40,202 nucleotides of DNA from Reticulitermes lucifugus (Eukaryota; Arthropoda; Insecta; Blattodea; Rhinotermitidae), in the NCBI GenBank assembly GCA_026260175.1, contig JAKCWW010000173.1:1-40202 (forward strand), read 5' to 3'. A program made the position numbers and the translations under genes. The notes beneath the pieces are model-generated. The model ran no database searches. It saw nothing but the letters and a program-made list of their open reading frames with translations, and was not told the DNA's origin. Below, in pieces: positions 22,164 to 33,395 of this stretch; the first letter of the stretch is position 1, and every line of letters starts with the position of its first letter.

Positions 22164-24569
22164 GTAATGTAATGGATGGAAGTTTACAAGAACCGTGTGC
22201 TTTGTGGACTTTATTACTAGAGGTGCTGAATCTCTGGAAGTTAGTTACTGGGTAAGTTCTGAATGTTGTGCTTATGCAGTGTTCCTTTCTTTATACGAGT
22301 AGATAAAATCCAAAATCATAGTATCTTAAGGTTATCCCTCAATCATAAAATTTATATGAGTAGTATTTACTACGTAATTATAGCAGGAGGGGAACCATAC
22401 ACAATTCGCCACAACGGCCGGTTGGGGCTGTGCTCTTCCTAATGCAGGAAGATCCTTAGATCCGGAGGTGAGTCTCATCCTTCCTTGAGCCACGACACGG
22501 GGGCAGACCGGCCACAGTTCCGTACAGTGTTGTCTGTATCTCAATTATTAAGCACTACTAGAAATCTGTAGTGTGGGGCGAAATCCTTGTGCATGCAAGG
22601 AAGATATCTCAAAGGTGGTCAAGCAACAACACAAGCCTAAGCAGCCATACTTCGGCATAAAATTGGTTGCAGTTTAATCCATCACAAACGTTATGAAGTT
22701 CCACTCTGAATAAAAGTTTTCCTTCCTCATTGAGTCGCGGCCGAAAGAGCTCAAATCTGAACAGCGGAGTTTTTCGCAATATCACCTGAAATTTAATGGC
22801 TAGTAAATCTGTAAAATTTGTTATCTATTGAGGTCGTCATTTGATTTATATTGCGGTGCAGATCTGTTGAATTGTTTGACACAAAATTATAAAATAAGTC
22901 AGAATTTCACACACTACTACTTATTTTCTTTCCTGCATCAAAATTTTAACGTTCCGTGGTGTAGGCCACTTACCAATATAAAATGGGGTAGACCGCACCA
23001 GCGGTTCCGTACCAACACACAACAAACAGACCACAACCCTGGACCAAATAGCTGCCCCTAACACGACCTGCAAAACAACATGTCCCTTTGTACAGGAAGG
23101 CGAGGTAAAGTCCATCGGTGGTTGCAGTGTAATTCACATCAAAGAACCAATAATTACATATATAAACCACTCATCATTTGTTAATTACCGAATCATAAAC
23201 AAATGAATAGTTTCTGTTATACTATGTGCGAAACGGAATTACCTTTTATATGGGAAGCAAGGTGAAGACCGCCTGCCGTTTGGCTTCAGCACGCACAAAA
23301 GAGGCCAGAATTACGAACAAGATTTACTTTACAATCTGAAAATTAACCACTGTTAAGCGATTTCGTAAATATGGTGCCTTTATGGCTGACATATAATTAT
23401 GTGAAATGGGTGGAGTCTATAAGTATCCCAAACATAAATCACTTCAGAGTAACAACAAACAAATTGTATAATTTTAGGTGCATTTCGAAACAGATATTTA
23501 GAATTACTGATTTCGTAATTTCCGCCTTTCTTTCTGACGATTTATAAATAGCTGTAGCTGCGCCCAAATTTTTGAGAGATTTTGATAAATCTCAGTACGA
23601 TATAAATAGATGTACACTACGTTTTCTCCAAATTAGTTTTAGTTTTATTAATCTAATTACCTCTGTAAATAACATTTTTGCTACTGCTTCGGTTCAGACA
23701 CATTTTGAATGAAATGGTGTATACGGTGTTTATGTTAGACGACTTGTCATTTATGAGTATGTTTCTTTCGCCCTGAGGCGATGTCTTACCTTATTGTGGG
23801 AGGATGCGGGAGTATAGCAGTGCAGTGAAACGCACTGAAATTCCCATGTCCCAGTTTTTCCCGTTCGCTGTACGTACTGATCCTATTATTTCTTTCAGCG
23901 CTGAATAATTCTAGTTCCATATATTATCTATAAGTTATAGACACAAGTTGGCTATTTCAGAAAAATTTAAACAAAGGCAACCACGTTTTCAGACGAAGAC
24001 TGCTGCCACCTGAAAGCTCCTGTTTGTGTACCAAACACTCCGTATGATCACCGAAGGTGTTTATAGACCGATGCTTCAACATGTTTATCGTAATACGTCC
24101 TTTTCACACACACGCACACGCGCGAGCGCGGTTTGCTGAAAAGGCTGACAACGATGTTATTAGCCCCGTCTGCCTATAGCATCCATTTAGTTGTAACTTC
24201 TCTTTCTGTCTTCCTCTGTCACCTCTGATATAGCGCATTACTTCAGAATATCGCCCAACCGTGTTTGATTTGTGTCTGAATACTGTTCCAATTTCCCCAT
24301 TCTTTCCTTTATAATCGCCCACGCATGCAATTCAAAACACTTCATGAGCAAACGACATCTGTCTGGCATGTTGTTTAATACCAGATTTGACAGGTTTCTA
24401 AAATAAATTTAATTTACAGGCCCTAAGACTGTAGAGAAAGAGAAGAAAGTACGAGGAAAACAGGAATTTTGGTTTATCTCTTAATTATGACTGCCCTTAC
24501 ACTGTCAAGGAATTTTAATATTCATCCCACTAAATGCTTGCCATGTGGAAGAGAGAACGTTTTCAAGTA
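22164..24569. other. Anonymous DNA with a GC-rich patch and a CA/CG run
   Basis: No gene recognised. A GC-rich patch lies at about 22400-22530 without tRNA boxes. A (CA)n passing into CGCGAGCGCG occupies 24105-24130. Open frames stay below 80 codons. Confidence 0.45.
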
Positions 24570-25095
24570 CTATTCGTGAGAAGATTAAATGCGTGGAATT
24601 CTTGTAGCTTTCAGTTCAGAATCCGTCGCCTCCTCATTTGCTGTCTAAAAGCATACAGATTAAAACATGCAAAACCACGATCTTGCCTGTTGTTTTACAC
24701 GGGTGTAGATCTTGGTTTCTCAGGCGAAAGGTGTTCGAGAATAGAATGCGGAAGGGCGTATTTTCATGTGCGTGAGGAAGTAATAGGCGGCTGAATAGAA
24801 TTGTGTAATGAGAATCTTCGTGAATTTTATTCGTCGCCAAATATTATTAAGGCAATCAAATGAAAGAAGATTAGTTGGACGGACCATGTGGAACGTGTTG
24901 GGGACATAAATACACACAAGGTTGTGGTGGGGATGCGTGACAGCACGAGAGCGCTGGGAAGAGTAAGACGTATATGATGGAATAATATTTAAGTTGAGCT
25001 GAGATAAGTAAGGTTGCAGGATGTACACTGGATTGAACTGCCTCTGGATAGGGACTGGTGGTGGGCTTTTGTGAGAACGATATTGAGCTTTCTTT
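24570..25095 (+). pseudogene. Non-LTR retrotransposon: decayed C-terminal end of the reverse transcriptase ORF
   Basis: Translating across frames gives pieces of a familiar insect LINE C-terminus in the right order: LLSKSIQIKTCKTTILPVVL and HGCRSWFLRRKVFENRMRK (24640-24760), NENLREFYSSPNIIKAIK (about 24804-24864), WTDHVERVGDINTHKVVVGM (24874-24935), ALGRVRR, and DVHWIELPLDRDWWWAFVRT (25020-25080). These match a consensus I recall as YSSPxIIRxIKSRRLRWAGH ... DWIxLAQDRDxWRAxV. Several in-frame stops and frameshifts make it dead. The catalytic YADD region is not present, so this is a 5'-truncated copy. I cannot assign the clade. Confidence 0.85.
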
Positions 25096-25171
25096 ATTCT
25101 CTGAAGCATTATCAGCTTCTCAGGAAGAACTCTGCTGTGTGAGAACCATATGTTGCAACATAATCTCTTAT

Positions 25172-25540
25172 CTTCACAACAACCAACAAATGCAATAGAT
25201 GAAATACATATGCAATGTATATTAAAGACCCCGACATATGTTTCGACAACAAGGTGTCATCCTCAGGGAGTTCATCACAAAGGAATAAAAGATCATCACA
25301 TCAAGCTTTATGGTTAAAAGATCAAACATTAAATCCAAAAACACTCATAGAGTGTGGAATTTGTATGTTTTGGGTTTTTAATGTTTGATCTTTTAACCGT
25401 AAAGCTTGATGTGATGATCTTTTATTCCTTTGTGATGAACTCCCTGAGGATGACAACTTGTTGTCGAAACATACGTAGGGGCCTTTAATATACATTATAT
25501 ATAGGTATTCTATTTAGTGCATTTGTTGGTTGTTATGAAG
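25172..25540. mobile_element. 170-bp inverted repeat carrying two outward hammerhead-like motifs
   Basis: The left arm (25172-25341) and right arm (25371-25540) are reverse complements at most positions, with a 29-base centre. In the right arm (plus strand, 25440-25481): CTCC, CTGAGGAT, stem GACAA/TTGTC with loop CTTG, GAAAC, ATAC, GTA, GGGG. In the left arm (minus strand, 25229-25270): CTCC, CTGAGGAT, GACA/TGTC, GAAAC, ATAT, GTC, GGGG. The CTCC and GGGG strands give a 4-bp stem I (one G-U pair). AC with GT gives a two-pair stem III, and GTC or GTA is the expected cleavage triplet. This is the layout of minimal type I hammerheads known in Penelope-like elements. No protein is encoded. Confidence 0.75.
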
Positions 25541-25675
25541 ACTGTGATAAGACGCGCGGTGTGTATAATCTCTGACTTTTGTTGTGTTTTGGTAAGTAAA
25601 AGGAATTAATCTTAATACACGTGAAGAAAAAAAACATCCTGTACACATACCACATATAAATATCACTTAATAAAA

Positions 25676-25720
25676 CCTCCAACATGTTTCGATCAATGTA
25701 GGTGGTCATCATTAGGGAGA
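25676..25720 (-). repeat. Hammerhead-like motif, single copy
   Basis: On the minus strand: TCTCC, CTAATGAT (G to A in the core), a poorly pairing stem II, CGAAACAT, GTT, GGAGG. Stem I (TCTCC with GGAGG) is fully pairable with one G-U, and GTT is an allowed triplet, but the mutated core makes activity unlikely. It lies 136 bases from the inverted repeat and reads leftward, toward it. Confidence 0.5.
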
Positions 25721-25810
25721 CATATACGGTAAAAATTCCAAGGTAAATAAGAATATGTAAAGAAAACGAACATATACATATATATATTAAATAAGGTATG
25801 AAAGCACGAT

Positions 25811-26100
25811 GGCGGCAGGCATAGCGTAGTTGATATAACGACTGTCTACAGGCTGGACGGTTCGGGGTTTGAACCCATGTGGGGGCAAGGTTTTCTGCAC
25901 CCGCCCATACCGGCCCCGAAGCCCATCGGCCCTCCTGTACAATGGGTACCGGGTCTCTTTCCTGGGCGAAAAGCGATCGGGGCGTGGCTTTGACCACCCA
26001 CACCAACATCTCGTGCCGAGGTTAGGAATGAGTAGAGCTCTACCTCTACTCCCCCTCTGTGGCTGCGTGAAATGTCATGGGAGACCTTTACTTTTTTCAT
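25811..26100 (+). mobile_element. SINE2, long form, with 9-bp target-site duplication
   Basis: The head GGCATAGCGTAGTTGATATA contains the A box, and the B box is GGGTTTGAACCC (one change from GGTTCGAAYCC). The body has CCTCCTGTACAATGGGTACC, GATCGGGGCGTGGCTTTGAC, GAGGTTAGGAATGAGTAGAG and CTCTACTCCCCCTCTGTGG, ending in a T-rich segment. AAGCACGAT occurs at 25802-25810 and 26101-26109. It has the long 3' region missing from the 11865 copy. Confidence 0.93.
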
Positions 26101-26109
26101 AAGCACGAT

Positions 26110-28009
26110 ATTTTATACTGCATTTCTATAGGATTCCGACACTGTCAGAAGACAAACGTATTAACACAAAGAAAAATATAAAATAAAAAAAACTGTTAGA
26201 AGACATTTAAGATTATGAACTTCTTGGACTTTGTCCATCGTTTGGTCTTTTAAAATTAACTTTAAGTAATAACAATAAGCACTAAACATAACACTACGTG
26301 TGCTGGCAGTATCGGTTCCCGTGTTGAGGTTAAAATAGTAGGACCTGCTCAGATGGGTCCGATAGGCGAAACTGCTGTCAGCCTCTGGACTGCGACTGAA
26401 ATGCTCGCAGCTCTGTCTGTCGGACCCAACGGAGTATGTTCCCGCACACCCTTTCATCTAAGGATGGAATCAGGTCCTTTTGTCACAATGTTGTGTTCTT
26501 TGTCGAATGAGATACGATGTGAATAATCCAGAACCCTAGTAATCGAAAGTGTAATACACCATCGTCAGAGCCCTTCAGAATTGATTCGCTCATAATATCG
26601 ATGGGCGAAATCCTTCTTATACGGACACGCTCCCACTTACCGTATTCCAAGTTACGTAATTTTGGACTTACACAACTTTAAAAAATAAATACATTGAAAT
26701 AATAAAATTTTTGAAAAGCGCGTTGCGTTTTCTTTGCGGGAATGAAAGGGGCGGCCATGCTATGGGTGTTCAAGTTCCAGTGCGTTGGAATTTGGATTTC
26801 AATTGGACTCCGTTTTATATACATGTACTCGTATAATTGTTCATACGTATAATCAATCCCGACTTGTGCAAAATGTGACTTGCGCCGGATCTTCCGTAAC
26901 GCAACTACTGCGTTAAGTCGGGGAGTGTCTGTGCGTCCTTGGGTGTTGATACTAATTATGCACATTAGGGTTATGTTTATCGGTAGGCATGTGTGATACC
27001 TTGTAAACTGGTATGTGCAAGTTAAATAACTGTTTTTGTCTCGTTAAATGATGAACTAATAGCTAAACTTAATGCGAACATAAGGACACTAGAGAGGAAA
27101 CCCTATTTTTAATTTCTAGTTTCCCACCTTCAGTAACACAAATATGGCTTCTGTGTGACACTCCGAGGTAAAATAATTACTAGACGCTTGCCAAGTAGAC
27201 AGACAGTCTGCATGCTCTCAGGGTGCAATGTCTTAATTATTATGTCTGTATTTTTGGCTACGTCATTGTCCTGATTTTACACCTTCTCTAAGAAACTGGA
27301 GCATAATTTTACGTTTGATTTGGAAACATTTTATAACGAAGTGTGACATCAGTTGGTGTGATACACCCCATCCAACATGTTTGTCAGTAGTCAGCCATCC
27401 ATTTAGCTGCTCCTTGTAACACAGTGCCGACTCCTGCATCGGAGTGTTCCATGAGATAAAATTAATTTGAAAGTAATGCAGTTCATTGCCATCCACGAGC
27501 TTCCATTGATATCTAATTTTGCTGGTCGCATTGGTTTCTTTTATTCGTCGAATTTTAATTTAATTGCACATTGAAATGAAATCCGTGAATTTCGCTAAGA
27601 ATTCCGAATTTCCTGCAGAGGAGGACTTAGTGGCTTCCAGTTTCGCACAAAGCCGTGGTATTTCCAAGTGCAGTGTTTTGTATAACGTAACACAACAGTT
27701 TCTTGTTTGCCTACAATATTGTACAGTATAAACTTTTGGGGCTTTACTTACCAGCCAGTTATTCATGGCGGTAATGCTGTGGACAACGATTCAGATTTAC
27801 AGGCTTCAAATCTCGGCCAGACTACCGGCTGCCTTGAGTGTGGTTTTCGTAGTTTACCAGAGTCTGTACATGCTATGACCAGTCTTCTTACAAATCCACT
27901 TCCACTCGCAGCTCGACACCATTTTGTAACTTTGTAGTTGAAGATGTGTCGTTAATTATGGTTATGGCATGTATTCAGAATATTCTGTTTCACAAATTGA
28001 AAGTTGTAC
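26110..28009. other. Anonymous DNA
   Basis: No gene recognised. At 26344-26378 a weak relative of the hammerhead-like motif (CAGATGGGTCC ... GGCGAAAC) can be made out, too changed to call. Open frames stay below 100 codons. Confidence 0.4.
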
Positions 28010-28013
28010 TCTT

Positions 28014-28160
28014 AATGAGGAGCTTCATATTTTCGATTCTTCACCCAGTATTCGGCATATGTACGGTGATCAGATCAAGAAGGATGAAGTCTGTGGAAGG
28101 TGTTACGTGCGTGGGGGAGATGAGAAATACATAGAAAACGTCAGTAGAAAACTGTGAAGG
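28014..28160 (+). pseudogene. Non-LTR retrotransposon tail fragment
   Basis: The same LINE C-terminal block as at 24570, in two alternating frames: NEELHIFDSSPSIRHMYGDQ, then IRSRRMKSVEGVTCVGEMRN and TYK. It corresponds to the LHxLYSSPxIIR ... GHVARMGExRNAYK part of the family. Only about 50 residues remain, with frameshifts and no further downstream match. Confidence 0.65.
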
Positions 28161-29266
28161 TAGCATGAACAGACACATATTGTTTTCTTTGTCACCACAT
28201 CTAGATATATCACAGAGCTGACTCAGTATATTATCCAGTTCTTACCATGGTCTCCTTCCCAAGTGGCCTGCTCATTACTCTGACCACTCATCTTCACTCC
28301 AACAAGCCGTCATGGAATTTTCTGAGAAAAGAATAGCTTTAATGGATTGCTCGACTGACGATTCATATGTTATTTAACGACACCCTATCAACTGTAGCTA
28401 CTATTTACCTTCTAATCGTACAGATGGATAATTGCGTTAGTGAACGCGAAGGAAAGGTAAAAGAAGCGGTTGTGGCCCATTGTAAGGAACTATCTTGGCA
28501 TTCGCCTGGAGGTACTGTCGAACAACCACGATAAACATCGGTTTGGACAGTCAGTTTCCCCGCCGAGCCTAGAAGCGGTCACCCCCAGTTTAGAAGTCAG
28601 AAGTAGGCTATTACTGCGTTACTCGCCTTCAGTTTTAGTCATTACGCAATGCAATAACGGTTTCTCTGCAGATTACTGTGCACTGCTTGAAGCACTGCAC
28701 TTTAATTATTAATACGGATAAGCCTGTGTAGTTACAAATGATTTAGCTACGTAATCTGTGCATGGCGTTAATTTTAATCCCTACATGGGCAGTGATTATG
28801 GAGGGAAATAAACATGAAAAGCCGTTCGAATTGTTTTAAGTCTTCGTCAGTGGCGTGTGTGCCAAATTGCAAACAATAATTAGTGCCAAGGCGTAGTTAG
28901 AATTTAAGTGGGCGTGTGGGGTTCATCAACAGTCCGGCGAAAGTAACGTTTGTGTTTTGTAAGTGGGAGTAATAAGATGTTCGCTTGCGAGCGCATTTTT
29001 ACGAGCATAATGGCCTGCACTAGCTGTACCGTACGTGTAGCAGTAATTTCTTTCGTCTGAGTGTATTTCGCACGGATCTTTACCACCACGTTCTTATGAG
29101 ATAGATACTTTGTGTCCCAAAAGTCAGTGGCCGAGTAGTATAATGATGTCTCATTACAGTGGTTGGTAACGCGTGGTTTTGGTGAGGAGTACTACCCACG
29201 GCCACGACGATCACCGAACTTCATGTCCCTATACAATGATCTCCCTTTGTTAAGCGGCAACTGCCG
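28161..29266. other. Anonymous DNA
   Basis: No gene recognised. Just left of the mariner remnant, 29190-29260 can be read as RRSPNFMSLYNDLPLLSG, faintly like the RSPDLTPLDFFLWG block of some insect DDE transposases; I leave it uncalled. Confidence 0.4.
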
Positions 29267-29520
29267 CAGAAACATGACTGTGGTTATTCCAACCCTCATT
29301 GCTGTCCTGACTTGGCCACTTATGACTTATTTTTGCTTCCGAAAATGAAATCGCTGCTAAAAGGGCATCATTTCCAGGATATCCGTGAAATTCAGGAACA
29401 ATCGCTGACCATTCTACAGGGAATTCCAATAATTTTGTCCCAAAGTTTCTTCCAGCAGTGGCAGAAATGTTGCAAACGTTACGTGTACTCAGCGGATGAG
29501 AACAACGATCATAGGCCTAA
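29267..29520 (+). pseudogene. Mariner-like transposase, C-terminal fragment
   Basis: The frame beginning at 29267 reads QKHDCGYSNPHCCPDLATYD, then LFLLPKMKSLLKGHHFQDIR, EIQEQSLTILQGIP, and QQWQKCCKRYVYSADE. The mariner family has HPPYSPDLAPCDFFLFPKLK ... KGRRF ... I ... W.KCI. The third catalytic aspartate of the DD34D triad (PDLAxxD) is present here as PDLATYD. The N-terminal two thirds, including the DNA-binding domain, the first two catalytic aspartates and terminal repeats, are not seen. No stop lies within the retained stretch. Confidence 0.75.
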
Positions 29521-29578
29521 TAAAGGTAAGCTTACATTTCATTATCGACTCAGGCCGGGAACCTTTGGATGTGTCCTC

Positions 29579-29632
29579 TTATGTGGGATTTGTGGTGGAT
29601 AAGTGGCACTGGGGCAGATTTTCTCTGCTTAG
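29579..29632 (+). mobile_element. SINE1 body fragment
   Basis: TATGTGGGATTTGTGGTGGA followed by AAGTGGCACTGGGGCAG and TTTTCTCTGCTTAG match the part of SINE1 just downstream of the tRNA-like head. Neither head nor 3' end is recognisable. Confidence 0.65.
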
Positions 29633-32314
29633 TAATGTTTTCTGTTGCCAGTGATCATTCAACCATGTCTTTGTACTTACCTGTTAACACCATCGCCAGG
29701 CGCGGATAATATATTCCTATTTACACCTACCTCACGAAGGAATGAGGTTCATATTATTATTGTCATTATACTCGTTTTGTCTATTTTAGGAATATTGTAT
29801 TTGGTTTCATTCATTATCATATTTGTACACTTCTGTGAAGTAGCTCGTCACCACCATTGAGGTTTATAAAGACGTTACCATTCCTTTTGATGACGCAGTC
29901 TGGAAATGCGGCTAGATCAAATTTTCGCCACCTGTTAGTGCGAATGGAACTACAAACAGGTTCAACAAAAGAAATGGCCGTTGCATAAAGCATCCATCTC
30001 CTGGAAGATACTTGATCACGACAGAGGCCACTCGTGCACGTGACCTGCGTGTAGAGTAGTGTTTATTTGTTTATTTGTGTCTAGGTCAGGCCGGCCAAAT
30101 AAGCGGAGCTTTTAAGAGTCCGAAATGTTCGTTTCATGTGGCCTTCGCTTCAAATATTACCAATGCTTGACATGCATATGAATTAGAATTCAGGTCTAAT
30201 GGGATAAACTCGCACAGTCGCACATACCTGTGAATAGTTACAAGAGTTTCCTTTTATTATTTTTTAAAAATATTCCTTCAGCGTCAAGAGTGAAAAGTTA
30301 TTTATGGATCTTGGAATGCTTCCCACATATATTTGTTGTTGAACCTAAGAAAATAAGCGGGAGGAAAATAAAGAAAATTACAGAAGGAGGAGCTTCATGT
30401 AGTTTTTATTCTTCGCCTGATAACTTCGTAATAAAGTGATTAAATTAAGCAGGATATGCTGAATGAGATATGGGCACAGATGAACAGGTGATAAGTGTAT
30501 ATTAAACATTAATCGTGAAACCTAAATGGACAGGCGAATGGCAGACAATAACAATAAAATTTATATTACAGTAATTCAGTTTGAAGGTGTGAAGTTATTC
30601 AACTATCTCGAAGGGGACTGCTTCGGGATGAAGCTGACATTTGCTAAATCACATTCAATCCCTATATCGAAATCATCCTCATAATTTTTAAATCTAAATA
30701 GAATAGTTGTAATCTTGCGAGGTATTGTGTTTAAAATACATAAATGCTGAAAGTCTAATGCAACCGTCTGCAGAACATAGAATGTAACATTACGACGACC
30801 TCGTCAACTTTTCTTTTCCTTGTGTACAGGAGCCAACAAACTTAATGCTTGTTCCGGCCTCAGAATTTTTTTCCATTTTCTCCTTATTTTCCCGTACTTT
30901 TCGCCCTGAACATTTGCATAATCCCATATTAATCTTTAGCCACCTGCCATAGACTAATGAATTCACATTTTACGCCCCCTTCCAAACGTATTAAACGCTT
31001 CGACATTTTACAGACCCCAGGTTCTCACATGTTGTCTGTATATGTGTATCCACATAAGGGTCTTATAGTCTCCATTTATGCCGCTTTCTGTTTGCTTTTG
31101 TCTCTGTTAACCATCGTCCATGTGTTTGTTATACGTGCTTTAAGGTCTCAGTGATTTAAATTAATTTTTGTGTAACTAAGAATGCATATTGGTGGCCGTT
31201 CTATGATAAATGTATATGCAAATTATTCCATGTGGAAATGTTTTCTTGTAATTTTGAAACGTGTTTCGCAGTGTGAAATTATGACGTTTGCTAAATCCTC
31301 AAGTCATGAAAATTTTGAATTGATTTTTTATAATACTTATTAATTTTTCTATTCTGTTACAGTAATAATTAGCTACCTGTAACTGCCAAAACACCCGTTT
31401 GTTCTAAAATTCTTGAATTGGTATGTTAAATAGCGCAATATGCTATCATTTTTCGAAAGAAACCGCAGAAATATGAGAACGGCGCAACGTGATTGCATGT
31501 TGAAATTCAGTTCAGTGGAGCACCACTTGTCGTCTTAATGACTCTCGAAACTAACCTAGTTTTGAAACATGAATACTACAGTTTCCGCTGATGGAATTTA
31601 CGTTATTATTAATGCGTATATAAAGCATCAAATGCCTGCCAATTATAAAGTAATGCACTTCAACAGCTACAAATTGTAGAGGACTTGCTACTTTGCAGTT
31701 CAATTGATAAAAGAGAGATGGTTGTTGACAGTGATAATATATTTGAGTTTCTCTTGTACTCCCTACTAAGTCTGATATGGCTATTCAATTGATGATTTGT
31801 AACTAAACAAAAGCAGAGCTTTACTACAAATGGGAGATAAAATGTAGGCGAATGACAGATGTAATAATTCAGGCAGTACCGCTTTTAAATAATGATCGCA
31901 CAGCCTTATGCAGAATAGTACTGAATGGATCAGAACTTGTCACCATAATTAATTTGTTGTTCGTGGATGCTTATACGATTATTGATGTTATTTAGCATAG
32001 CTGGTGTTGGGAAATTATTACATGCGTTTGCCTTTTGATGGCTTTTCTGCTCACAATGAATCATACGTCCACAGATTAATGATGCAGTAGACGGCCTCCA
32101 GATATGGAGGGTCGCAATGAATACGTCAAATAAGACATACGTAGGGCTACGAACCCATAACCTGTAGAAAACAGGATGTTAATAATACTCACGAAAGGCC
32201 GCACAGTTATAAAAATTCTTTCGAACACAGAATTGGTTCAGATTGCTTGATTCTATTAATGACCTTCCGGGTTCCTTGAACACCTAAACAACAATTGTAA
32301 AGAGAACCTTATAA
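29633..32314. other. Anonymous AT-rich DNA
   Basis: No gene or repeat recognised in 2.7 kb. The longest open frames are about 70 codons. Confidence 0.45.
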
Positions 32315-32525
32315 CGGGGTGTCCAACCTTTTCTAGTAAAGGACCGCAACCGTTATTGTGGGCCGGTTCGCGGGCCGCACGTATAAAAATCACAGTACGT
32401 TGTGTATGTAACCTTCTAAATTATTGTGCATATTTTATAATATATGTATATATGCATATATATTTTACATATGTGGCCGTGGGCAACATAAAACAACCTG
32501 GCGGGCCGCGGGTTGGATACCCCTG
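32315..32525. mobile_element. hAT-like MITE
   Basis: Left end CGGGGTGTCCAACC and right end (read in reverse) CAGGGGTATCCAACC are imperfect terminal inverted repeats of the kind seen in hAT superfamily elements (CAGxGGTxxCCAACC). Subterminal GGCCGGTTCGCGGGCCGCA and CGGGCCGCGGGTTGG also recall hAT non-autonomous elements. The flanking octamers CCTTATAA and TCCTGTAA agree at only 5 of 8 positions, so the target duplication is unsure. The interior is AT-rich and encodes nothing. Confidence 0.65.
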
Positions 32526-33004
32526 TCCTGTAACATGAAGTTCCTGACTTTGATAATTGATTGCTTAGTTTCGTCAGTCATTTACAGATTTGTCTGGCTT
32601 TGTACTTGACAGTACTTTAGTCATGGTATATTACCGAAACAAGAAATTTGTACAAATATTTTGTTTGAAAAAAAGTTAATTATCCTTTATTTCATCTCTT
32701 GGACATATTGGTAGGTGAGAATACGTAAACAGAAAATCGATTCATCGGACGGCCTCTGTGTTCTAAAAAAGACTACACACAAACAGCCACAAACCTACCT
32801 AGAAATGGAACCGAGCTCATAATGTCCGTGTTTTACAGCTTGCTGCTATTAACTTTTTCAACAGCAGTAGGCCTCGTAATGTTCCCAGAGACCTCTATCC
32901 ATTGATGTCAAATGCAGTGTGCATTCTGTAACAATCTAATCTTACTTTTTCAGATATATGGTCATCGACTAACGCCATGTATTAGTGTCCTTTAGGAGTT
33001 AATA
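32526..33004. other. Anonymous DNA
   Basis: No gene or repeat recognised. Confidence 0.4.
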
Positions 33005-33395
33005 GAAAATTGCTGGTCAGTAATTTCCTCGCAAGTTGTGGAGTTCAAAGGTTCATTACCATATTCATAACAGTCCTACTTTTTTCTGGGCCAGATGAGT
33101 CCAATTCCTACCTTCGCACTCTGTTTCTCTGGGATTTGTTTTAGTGACATCCTGTGCTGCAAGATATTTCAATCGGTCTCTTCCCTTGTGGCTTTTCGGC
33201 TAAAATCTTGTATAAATTTCTCATCTTCCCATTGGTGCTATTTGCCCAACCCACTTCACAATTATTGATCTGATTATCCTAATAATATTTGGCCAATAGT
33301 ACAAATTATGGAGTCCCTTATTTTTCAGTTTTCTTCGCGTCCTGTCACTTCCTTTGGCTCCAGTATGATATTTTCCTCAACAACTTATCAAAAGC
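33005..33395 (-). pseudogene. Non-LTR retrotransposon: decayed C-terminal end
   Basis: The minus strand, read across frames, gives DKLLRKISYWSQRK, then KGLHNLYYWPNIIRIIRS, VKWVGQIAPMG, MRNLYKILAEKPQGKRPI, DWTHLAQKK, and MNMVMNL followed by a stop. These are the same blocks, in the same order, as the LINE tail at 24570-25095. Stops and frameshifts are frequent. Evidence for extension beyond 33395 is too weak to include. Confidence 0.75.

Noticed and set aside
26344..26378. CAGATGGGTCC...GGCGAAAC, possible hammerhead-like motif
   Set aside because: The CTGANGA box is broken and stem II does not pair properly.
29190..29260. RRSPNFMSLYNDLPLLSG as a second transposase block
   Set aside because: The likeness to RSPDLTPLDFFLWG needs an insertion and covers under 20 residues, in a different frame from the mariner fragment beside it.
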